Shown piece after piece: positions 1-5,007 of a stretch of 7,222 nt of DNA. The DNA comes from DAOTXK01 sp034435395. Lineage in GTDB: Bacteria > Chloroflexota > Anaerolineae > Aggregatilineales > Ch27. Under the pieces are notes generated by a model. It did not search any database, had not been told where the DNA came from, and worked only from the letters and a program-made list of their open reading frames with translations. Every line of letters starts with the position of its first letter. Position 1 is the stretch's first letter. A program made the translations under genes and the position numbers. Location: contig DAOTXK010000390.1 in the NCBI GenBank assembly GCA_034435395.1, positions 1 to 7,222 on the forward strand, in the 5' to 3' direction.

Positions 1-1803
1 GATGTACGCGCCCTGAATCAGGCCCTTTATCGCCAGCATCAGCTCGCGGGCGATCTGCACGCCGGTCTGCGGCGCGTCGTCGCCCGCCTCTGCCAGGCGC
101 TTCATGATGGCCTCCGGCACGGCAATGCCGGGAATCTCGTTGTGCAGGAAGCTGGCGTGCTTCAGGCTGTACAGCGGCATAACGCCCATCAGCACCGGCA
201 GGGTGAACGGCTCCCCGATGATGGCTTCGTAGCGCCGGTGGAAGCGCTCGATATCGGCGGGATCAAAAACCGGCTGGCCGAGGGCGAAATCCGCTCCAGC
301 TTCGATCTTCCGGCGCGTCACCCTGATCTCGCGGTCGAGGTTCTGCGCCCCCATATTCAGCGCGCAGCCGACGGTGAACGTGGTCGGCTGGCCGATGGAG
401 TTCCCGGCCTGGTCGACGCCCCGGTTCATGCGCTGTTTGATCAACTGGATCAGGCCGGACGGCGTGACATCGTAGTCGTCCATGGCATCGGGGTAATCGC
501 CGATGTGCGTCGGGTCGCCCATCACCACGAACAGGTTGCGCAGGCCGAGGGCGTGCGCCGCCAGCAGGTCGCCCTGTACGCGCAGCAGGTTACGGCCCCG
601 GGTGGGGAAGTGTAACACGGTCTCGATGCCCAGCCGGGTGTGCAGGAAGTGGCACACCGCCCAGGCGCTCATGCGCATCTTGGCGGCGGGGCTGTCGGCG
701 ATATCGACCAGGTCCGCCCCGGCGTCCTGCAACAACTGCGCGGCGGCCAGGAGCTTCTGGGGCACGAAACTGCGCGGCGGGTGCATCTCCACCGTCACCA
801 CAAATTCACCGGCCCTCAGCTTGCGGGAAAGCTCGGTGGGCCGCTCTGGCACTTCGACCTGCTCCTCGCCGTTCGGCTCGACAACCTCTACCACCGGCAG
901 AGGGTGAACCTGATCGTCCAGCGCCTGGCGCATGGCGGCGATATGGGCGGGGGTGGTGCCGCAGCAGCCGCCGACCACTTTCGCCCCGATGGCCTGGAAG
1001 GTCCGCGCGTAATCGCCGAAGTACTCCGGCGTGGCCGGGTACATCATACGTCCGTCCAGCGATTCCGGGAACCCGGCATTGGGGATGGCCGCGCACCGGG
1101 CATCCGGGACGGCCCCCCGCATCAATTGCAGGACGCGGGCGATCTGGGCTGGCCCGCCGCCGCAGTTCACACCGATCACGTCCGCGCCGGCCTGGCGCAG
1201 GTCGCGGGCCACCCGCGCCGGAAGGTCGCCCATGAGGGTGCGGTCATCCTGGGCATACGTCGTGTTGGCGATGACGGGCCGGTCGGGCGCGGCTTCCCGC
1301 GCTGCCGCCAGCGCTTCCAGGATTTCCAGGCGGTCGCTGAATGTCTCCAGGAGGATCAGGTCGGCCCCTGCCTCGACCAGAGCGCGAATCTGTTCGGCGA
1401 AGGCGGCCCGCGCCTCCGCCGTGCTCACCCGCCCGTAGGGCTTGAGGTGGATGCCCAGCGGCCCGACCGATCCGGCGATGTAGATGCCGTCGCCGGCGCT
1501 GTCGTCGACCGCGCGCCGGGCGATGGCCACCCCCGCCTGGTTGATCGCGGCCACTTTATCCTCCAGGCCGTGCCGGGCCAGCTTGTAGCGGTTGGCGCCG
1601 AAGGTGTTGGTCTTCAGCAGCTCTGCTCCGGCCTGGATGAAGCTGGCATGGATGCCAGCCACCAGTTCGGGGCGGGTCAGATTGAGCGCATCAAAGCAGG
1701 CGTCAATGGGGATCCCATGCTGGTGCAGGGTGGTCCCCATCGCGCCGTCGGTCAGCAGCGGTTTGTTCTGTCCCAGTCTTTCCAGGAACGGTGTGTTGGC
1801 CAT
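1..1803 (-). CDS. Bifunctional homocysteine S-methyltransferase / 5,10-methylenetetrahydrofolate reductase, 3' end outside window
   Basis: The frame opens at ATG 1803-1801 and stays open for 601 codons to the window edge. Fusions of this YitJ-like type are usually a little over 600 residues, so only a short C-terminus should be missing. Residues about 1-295 are a homocysteine S-methyltransferase barrel: DGAMGTTL near residue 19 and the zinc/thiol-binding cysteines C214 (GVNCGGGP) and C280-C281 (GGCCGTTP). A short acidic, proline-containing linker follows. From about residue 325 comes a MetF-type flavin barrel, with VTVEMHPPRSF (E339 matches the catalytic Glu of MetF), VVMGDPTHIGDY, and ALGQPVFDP (Q510 at the folate-binding Gln position). 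By family knowledge, the C-terminal half reduces methylene-THF to methyl-THF and the N-terminal half methylates homocysteine; the methyl donor of the latter cannot be read from sequence. The SD (GAGGGG, 1815-1810) suits this start. The gene lies 145 bases after cysE and may be read through from cysK-cysE or have its own promoter. Confidence 0.93.
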   Translation of the reverse strand, partial: MANTPFLERLGQNKPLLTDGAMGTTLHQHGIPIDACFDALNLTRPELVAGIHASFIQAGAELLKTNTFGANRYKLARHGLEDKVAAINQAGVAIARRAVDDSAGDGIYIAGSVGPLGIHLKPYGRVSTAEARAAFAEQIRALVEAGADLILLETFSDRLEILEALAAAREAAPDRPVIANTTYAQDDRTLMGDLPARVARDLRQAGADVIGVNCGGGPAQIARVLQLMRGAVPDARCAAIPNAGFPESLDGRMMYPATPEYFGDYARTFQAIGAKVVGGCCGTTPAHIAAMRQALDDQVHPLPVVEVVEPNGEEQVEVPERPTELSRKLRAGEFVVTVEMHPPRSFVPQKLLAAAQLLQDAGADLVDIADSPAAKMRMSAWAVCHFLHTRLGIETVLHFPTRGRNLLRVQGDLLAAHALGLRNLFVVMGDPTHIGDYPDAMDDYDVTPSGLIQLIKQRMNRGVDQAGNSIGQPTTFTVGCALNMGAQNLDREIRVTRRKIEAGADFALGQPVFDPADIERFHRRYEAIIGEPFTLPVLMGVMPLYSLKHASFLHNEIPGIAVPEAIMKRLAEAGDDAPQTGVQIARELMLAIKGLIQGAYI

Positions 1804-1807
1804 GATG

Positions 1808-1842
1808 CTCCCCTCATTTGAGTCCAGGCATGAGTGGCCTGG
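1808..1842 (-). promoter_or_regulatory. Hairpin with possible H-type pseudoknot over the SD of the HMT-MTHFR gene
   Basis: On the minus strand, CCAGGC (1842-1837) and GCCTGG (1829-1824) form a perfect 6-bp stem with loop CACTCAT (1836-1830). Loop bases CTCAT (1834-1830) are complementary to ATGAG (1817-1813), the beginning of ATGAGGGG (1817-1810), which holds the Shine-Dalgarno. The connecting strand ACTCAA is 6 nt, a feasible length for crossing a 6-bp stem. Both pairings together would form a compact H-type pseudoknot hiding the ribosome binding site, as in some small translational riboswitches. It does not match a SAM-II, SAM-V or SAH riboswitch consensus that I can recall. The elements are short and chance is possible. 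Confidence 0.35.
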
Positions 1843-1904
1843 CCCGATTGACGACCGCCGTGTATAGGGTGAGTGAATGTGTCGTAGACGGGAACGGTAA
1901 CCCC

Positions 1905-1920
1905 AATCGCCAGGGCTGTT
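1905..1920 (-). promoter_or_regulatory. Dyad box copy 2 (candidate operator) upstream of HMT-MTHFR
   Basis: The minus strand reads AACAGCCCTGGCGATT. It differs at one position from AACAGCCCTGGCAATT at 3829-3814 upstream of cysK. Both copies fit the dyad AANNGCCNNGGCNNTT, and the single difference falls on an N position, as expected for a site bound by a protein dimer. It lies about 100 bases before the HMT-MTHFR start. A weak TATACA at 1866-1861 is the only -10-like hexamer downstream and has no good -35 partner. The regulator is unknown. Confidence 0.4.
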
Positions 1921-1948
1921 TGTGGCTGCGCTGGCCTCCGGGAGCGCC

Positions 1949-2635
1949 CTAGATCACGTAATCCGGCTGCGGCGTTTCTTCCTGGACAGCCTGACCGTTG
2001 CCGGAGCGGACGGCGTGTTCAATCGCCTCCAGCCGCGCCAGCACCCGGTCCAACTGGCTGGAGATGACATCCGGCAGCACGTCGTGTTGCAGGTCCGGGC
2101 GGCGGGCGGAAGGCTCCGCGGCCTCCCGTTTGATGGGTTTGCCAGGGACGCCGACGACCACCATGTTCGGTTCGACATCCTTCACGACCACCGCATTGGC
2201 CCCAATGCGCGTGTTTTTGCCCACAGTGATTGCTCCTAACACTTTGGCGCCGGCGCCAATCACGACGCCGTCCTCGATGGTGGGATGGCGCTTGCCGGGT
2301 ATCAGGCTGACGCCGCCCAGCGTGACGCCGTGGTAGATGGTCACATCCGCGCCGATCTCCGCCGTCTCGCCAATGACCACACCCATGCCGTGGTCGATGA
2401 ACAGACGGGGGCCGATCGTGGCCGCGGGGTGAATCTCAATGCCGGTGTAAAAGCGCACGGTTTGGGAAAGCCACCGCGCCAGAAACTTGAAGCCCGCCTT
2501 CCACAGCCGGTGGGCCAGGCGGTGCGCCCACACCGCGTGCAACCCCGGATACAGCAGCGCCACGCTGAACCAGCCGCGGGCGGCGGGGTCGCGTTCCAGG
2601 ACGCAGTGAATGTCCTCAATAATCCTGCTGAACAT
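1949..2635 (-). CDS. cysE: Serine O-acetyltransferase
   Basis: This enzyme acetylates L-serine with acetyl-CoA to O-acetylserine, the committed step of cysteine synthesis in the cytoplasm. From ATG 2635-2633 it is 228 residues, a short bacterial type. An N-terminal helical part (about 1-60) is followed by a left-handed beta-helix of hexapeptide repeats (about 65-168). GIEIHPAATIG and DHGMGVVIGE carry the catalytic His (H82) and, 15 residues before it, E67 at the position of the E. coli catalytic Asp; Glu there is normal in the short family. GKRHPTI, GAGAKVLG and GVPGKPIK are also typical. About 60 further residues include a probable helix and end in PDYVI, with the C-terminal isoleucine used to dock into CysK. 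A TTG at 2641 in the same frame would overlap the cysK stop, but GAGGA (2646-2642) abuts it directly. The same SD is well spaced for the ATG, so I prefer the ATG. It starts two bases after the cysK stop, which implies one operon and probable translational coupling. Confidence 0.95.
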   Translation of the reverse strand: MFSRIIEDIHCVLERDPAARGWFSVALLYPGLHAVWAHRLAHRLWKAGFKFLARWLSQTVRFYTGIEIHPAATIGPRLFIDHGMGVVIGETAEIGADVTIYHGVTLGGVSLIPGKRHPTIEDGVVIGAGAKVLGAITVGKNTRIGANAVVVKDVEPNMVVVGVPGKPIKREAAEPSARRPDLQHDVLPDVISSQLDRVLARLEAIEHAVRSGNGQAVQEETPQPDYVI

Positions 2636-2637
2636 GC

Positions 2638-3570
2638 TCAATCCTCTAAGTCGGCGTATAGCGCCGTCGAGAGATAGCGCTCCCCGAAGGAAGGGATGAT
2701 CACCACAATGAGCCGGCCATCGTTCTCCGGGCGGGCGGCCACCTGCAGGGCGGCCCAGGTCGCCGCGCCGGACGAAATGCCCACCAGCAGCCCCTCTTCC
2801 CGCGCCAGCCGGCGGGCGATGGCGAAGGCGTCCTCGCCCTGCACCGTGATCACTTCATCGTAGATGCTGGTGTTGAGCACGTCCGGGATGAAACCCGCCC
2901 CGATGCCCTGAATAGGGTGGGGGCCTTTCTGCCCGCCGGAGAGAACGGGCGAGGCGGCAGGCTCCACCGCGATCATCCGCACCGTCGGCTTGCGGGCTTT
3001 GAGCACCTCGCCCACGCCGGTGATGGTGCCGCCAGTGCCGATCCCGGAGACCACGATATCGACCTGCCCGTCGGTATCCCGCCAGATCTCCTCGGCAGTG
3101 GTGCGGCGGTGAATCTCCGGATTGGCCGGGTTCTGAAACTGCTGGGGAATCCACACGTGTGGATTCTCGGCGGCCAGTTCTTCCGCCTTACGGATGGCGG
3201 CGGCCATGCCGCCCTCGGCGGGCGTCAGGATCAGCTCCGCGCCGAAGGCCCGCAGCAGCTTGCGCCGCTCCTGGCTCATCGATTCGGGCATGGTCAGGAT
3301 CAGGCGATAGCCGCGCTGGGCGCAGACCATGGCCAGCGCGATCCCGGTGTTGCCGCTGGTCGGTTCCACCACGATCGTGTCCGGGCCGATCGTGCCATTG
3401 CGCTCGGCGGCCTCGATCATGGCAACCCCGATCCGGTCCTTGACGCTGTGGGCCGGGTTGAAGTATTCCAGCTTGGCGACGACCTGGGCGTGGAGTCCGG
3501 CGGTGATGCGGTTCAGGCGAACCAGCGGCGTGTTCCCGATCAACTCGGTAACATTATTGGCGATACGCAT
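2638..3570 (-). CDS. cysK: Cysteine synthase A (O-acetylserine sulfhydrylase)
   Basis: This PLP enzyme makes cysteine from O-acetylserine and sulfide in the cytoplasm. The 310-residue length is normal for CysK and there is no C-terminal CBS pair or heme motif, which argues against cystathionine beta-synthase. Visible motifs are IGNTPLVRLN (11-20), SVKDRIG with the PLP lysine K44, EPTSGNTGIALA (69-80, substrate loop), MPESMSQERR (94-103), the phosphate-binding GIGTGGT (176-182), QGIGAGF (221-227) and ISSGAA (265-270, next to the PLP pyridine nitrogen). The start ATG 3570-3568 has a strong SD, GAGGAG at 3582-3577, six bases away. The next gene, cysE, begins two bases after the stop, and their products normally form the cysteine synthase complex. 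Expression is probably gated by the terminator and alternative hairpins about 40-130 bases upstream. Some CysK-like enzymes accept O-phosphoserine or other substrates, but the cysE partner makes O-acetylserine the likely one. Confidence 0.96.
   Translation of the reverse strand: MRIANNVTELIGNTPLVRLNRITAGLHAQVVAKLEYFNPAHSVKDRIGVAMIEAAERNGTIGPDTIVVEPTSGNTGIALAMVCAQRGYRLILTMPESMSQERRKLLRAFGAELILTPAEGGMAAAIRKAEELAAENPHVWIPQQFQNPANPEIHRRTTAEEIWRDTDGQVDIVVSGIGTGGTITGVGEVLKARKPTVRMIAVEPAASPVLSGGQKGPHPIQGIGAGFIPDVLNTSIYDEVITVQGEDAFAIARRLAREEGLLVGISSGAATWAALQVAARPENDGRLIVVIIPSFGERYLSTALYADLED
2642..2646 (-). promoter_or_regulatory. Ribosome binding site deciding the cysE start
   Basis: GAGGA lies inside the last codons of cysK. 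It has no spacing to the in-frame TTG at 2641 but six bases to the ATG at 2635-2633, so the ATG is the better start. Confidence 0.65.
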
Positions 3571-3606
3571 GATGGTCTCCTCGAATCAGGCCGGGCATCG
3601 CTCAAT

Positions 3607-3637
3607 AAAAAACGGGCCACTCTTGTGGAGTGGCCCG
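3607..3637 (-). terminator. Intrinsic terminator in the cysK leader
   Basis: On the minus strand, CGGGCCACTC (3637-3628), loop CACAA (3627-3623) and GAGTGGCCCG (3622-3613) form a perfect 10-bp stem followed at once by six T (3612-3607). It sits about 37 bases before the cysK ATG, with the same gene's SD downstream. It should therefore act as a regulated stop within the leader and not as the end of the previous operon. Confidence 0.88.
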
Positions 3638-3700
3638 GTATGGTCGGAAGCCCGGCGTGGCCCTCAGGCAGCACGACGCGCCACAAGAGTTCGCTTGTGG
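3619..3700 (-). promoter_or_regulatory. Attenuator: mutually exclusive hairpin and antiterminator upstream of cysK
   Basis: Segment 1 is CCACAAG (3700-3694). Segment 2 is ACTCTTGTGG (3690-3681), whose CTTGTGG pairs with segment 1 as a 7-bp hairpin. Segment 3 is CCACAAGAGT (3628-3619), which spans the terminator loop and part of its 3' arm and is complementary to all ten bases of segment 2. Pairing 2:3 would break the terminator, and pairing 1:2 would free it. This is the four-segment logic of an amino-acid attenuator or a riboswitch expression platform. A leader peptide with two closely spaced Cys codons just upstream of segment 1 favours cysteine-dependent ribosome stalling. I see no T-box motif and no SAM-I core here. 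Confidence 0.72.
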
Positions 3701-3777
3701 ATGCCCACACCCATACACATACAGGTCGCGGAGTGCCTCATGCCTGACATGGCCAGAACCCAATTCTCGACTTTCAT
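3664..3777 (-). CDS. Possible cysteine-sensing leader peptide, 37 codons
   Basis: The minus-strand frame runs from ATG 3777-3775 to TGA 3666-3664. It starts MKVENWVLAM and ends KRTLVARRAA. Two Cys codons, TGT at 3723-3721 and TGT at 3717-3715, sit in the context ATCMCMG. Internal ATGs at 3750, 3741 and 3720 are in the same frame, so the true start is unclear, and none has a strong SD; from the predicted start of transcription the first ATG is only about ten bases in. Ribosome geometry suits attenuation: stalled at the second TGT its front edge would reach about 3704, next to segment 1 of the attenuator. Ending at the TGA, it would cover the region just after segment 2 and leave the terminator free. 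I do not recognise a family for the peptide. Confidence 0.4.
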   Translation of the reverse strand: MKVENWVLAMSGMRHSATCMCMGVGIHKRTLVARRAA

Positions 3778-3784
3778 AACCGTC

Positions 3785-3795
3785 TATCACGTGAT
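3785..3795. promoter_or_regulatory. Palindrome ATCACGTGAT at the cysK start of transcription
   Basis: A perfect 10-bp palindrome (3786-3795) overlaps the end of the -10 hexamer and the predicted start site. Its minus-strand half CGTGATA (3791-3785) repeats at 3835-3829, 44 bases upstream, on the other side of the promoter. This could be an operator pair or coincidence in an AT-rich stretch. Confidence 0.22.
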
Positions 3796-3822
3796 TTTAC
3801 ATCATTTAGCGAAAATTGCCAG
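3794..3822 (-). promoter_or_regulatory. Candidate sigma70-type promoter of cysK-cysE
   Basis: CTGGCA (3822-3817) as -35 and TAAAAT (3799-3794) as -10 are separated by exactly 17 bases. Matches to the consensus are four and five of six. Transcription would begin near 3787, giving a leader of about 217 nt before the cysK ATG that contains the whole attenuator. Confidence 0.55.
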
Positions 3823-3829
3823 GGCTGTT
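3814..3829 (-). promoter_or_regulatory. Dyad box copy 1 (candidate operator) overlapping the cysK -35
   Basis: The minus strand reads AACAGCCCTGGCAATT, fitting AANNGCCNNGGCNNTT, and matches 15 of 16 bases of the box at 1920-1905. It covers the -35 hexamer, so a protein bound here would most simply repress cysK, although activation cannot be excluded. The regulator is not in this window. Confidence 0.42.
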
Positions 3830-3942
3830 ATCACGACTTTTTTTGGATTATGTGCATATTGGACAAGGTGACTCCATTAGTAGTACCGCCCTCAGGCCGC
3901 CGACCCTGCCGAGTTCTTCGGCCAGGTGGCGCTGACTCAGGC

Positions 3943-4989
3943 TCAAGTCTTCGTGTAGTCTAGATATTCCGCTTGCAGCGCCGCGAACTCCGTTGCGAAC
4001 GCCGCCTCCAGGGCAGTTTTTCGTTCGGGCGGCAGGAACGACGCCCGCACTGCGTTCATCACCAGCCGCTCGATGTCCTCCACTGCCAGGCCAAAGACCT
4101 CCGCCGCCTGCCGATATTCGTCGGTCAGGGTGGTGTTAAACATCGGCGGATCGTCGGAGTTGAGGGTGAGGAACAACCCCTCCTCGATCAGCCGGGGCAG
4201 CGGATGTTCCTGGAAGCTCGGCGCGATCCCCAGGCAGACATTGCTGGTCGGGCAGACTTCCAGCGGTATCTGGCGTTCGCGCAGCAGATCGACCAGGGCT
4301 GGGTCCTCCAGGCAGCGCACCCCGTGACCGAGGCGGGCGGCATGGGCCGTGTGCAGCGCGTCCCAGATGCTCTCCGACCCGACGGTTTCCCCGGCGTGGG
4401 GGACGCAGGGCAGCCCGGCGGCGTGAACCCGCGCGAAGGCATCGGCGAACTTGTGCGGCGGGTGGCCGACTTCCTGGCCGCCGATGCCGAAGGCCACAAC
4501 GCCGCGATCCATGCCGCTGATCGCCCAACCGGCGGTGAGAAATCCTTCCTGCGGGCTGACGTGGCGCGGAATGTCGATGACCAGCCCCATGCTGACGCCC
4601 AGCTCGGCTTCCGCCCAGGCGCGGGCGCGGTTGATGGCGGCCAGTTGCTGGTCGAACGCCAGCCCTTTCTGGAGATAGTGGGTGTAGGGGGTATAGGTCA
4701 CTTCGCTGTAGCGGATATTCTGCGCCGCCTGCCCGGCCAGGAATTCCCGCGTGATCAGCTCGATATCATACGGCGTGCGGATGCACGCCGATATCTTCAG
4801 GTAGATATCAATGAAGTGGGGGAAGTCCACAAAGGTATACCACTGGCGGATGCCCGCCACTGTATCCGCCGGGAGGGCGATCGCGTGGCGGCGGGCCAGC
4901 TTGAGCAGCGTTTCCGGCTGCACCGAGCCTTCCAGGTGGACATGGAGTTCCACTTTGGGCATGGCGCGGATGAAGTCGTGCAGGGTCAT
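3943..4989 (-). CDS. add: Adenosine deaminase family protein
   Basis: This 348-residue metal-dependent amidohydrolase has the normal length for bacterial adenosine deaminases. It hydrolyses the 6-amino group of a purine nucleoside, probably adenosine to inosine, in the cytoplasm. All active-site motifs are visible: PKVELHVHLEGS (11-22; metal ligands H16 and H18), PHAGET (H198 and the proton-donor E201), LGHGV (H222), CPTSN, and NSDDPPMF with metal ligand D279 and D280. SD GGGAGG (5004-4999) lies nine bases before ATG 4989-4987, and the gap to the metH stop is 18 bases, so the two are probably co-transcribed. That context suggests removal of adenosine released from S-adenosylhomocysteine. Some close relatives deaminate aminodeoxyfutalosine (menaquinone synthesis) or adenine. 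No menaquinone gene is visible here, but substrate cannot be fixed from motifs, so the symbol is provisional. Confidence 0.88.
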   Translation of the reverse strand: MTLHDFIRAMPKVELHVHLEGSVQPETLLKLARRHAIALPADTVAGIRQWYTFVDFPHFIDIYLKISACIRTPYDIELITREFLAGQAAQNIRYSEVTYTPYTHYLQKGLAFDQQLAAINRARAWAEAELGVSMGLVIDIPRHVSPQEGFLTAGWAISGMDRGVVAFGIGGQEVGHPPHKFADAFARVHAAGLPCVPHAGETVGSESIWDALHTAHAARLGHGVRCLEDPALVDLLRERQIPLEVCPTSNVCLGIAPSFQEHPLPRLIEEGLFLTLNSDDPPMFNTTLTDEYRQAAEVFGLAVEDIERLVMNAVRASFLPPERKTALEAAFATEFAALQAEYLDYTKT

Positions 4990-5007
4990 GGTTGATTGCC
5001 TCCCGGT

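Larger units (their letters stand above)
3571..3942 (-). other. 372-base regulatory gap between the deaminase gene and cysK
   Basis: The gap holds, in transcription order, about 110 bases after the deaminase stop without a clear intrinsic terminator, then the cysK promoter, dyad box, leader ORF, attenuator hairpins and terminator. The first part has a 5-bp inverted repeat GCCGA/TCGGC near 3925-3911 with no following T-run. I cannot exclude read-through from metH-add into the leader. The stretch 3780-3870 is clearly AT-richer than its surroundings, as expected at a promoter. Confidence 0.7.

Noticed and set aside
640..1821. 393-codon plus-strand ORF, with other long plus-strand ORFs at 2917-3747, 3973-4995 and 4996-5745
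   Set aside because: They lie antisense to genes with clear catalytic motifs, have Arg/Gly/His-rich low-complexity translations and no recognisable motif, and reflect high GC third positions of the real genes.
1920..1948. GCGCT/AGCGC inverted repeat just after the cysE stop as a terminator
   Set aside because: Only a 5-bp stem with a ten-base loop and no T-run follows; it is not a convincing intrinsic terminator.
3602..3790. 62-codon minus-strand frame with GTG start and several Cys codons (including TGC TGC at 3673-3668) as the leader peptide
   Set aside because: It runs through the whole terminator and ends only in the T-run, so its ribosome would melt the terminator whatever the cysteine level. 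The 37-codon frame ending before the terminator fits attenuation better. The TGC TGC pair still merits a check.
3875..3895. Plus-strand GTAGTACCGCCC resembling a T-box motif
   Set aside because: It is on the strand opposite to all genes, has no plus-strand gene downstream, and lacks the specifier stem and a terminator in that direction.
3660..3897. Repeated 10-mer GCCTGAGGGC at 3897-3888 and 3669-3660 (minus strand)
   Set aside because: It is short, GC-rich and not positioned consistently relative to promoter or hairpins; the second copy merely spans the leader stop codon.
3571..3942. SAM-I, SAM-II or SAH riboswitch upstream of cysK
   Set aside because: I could not find the conserved core of any of these classes; the alternative pairing is explained by an attenuator layout.
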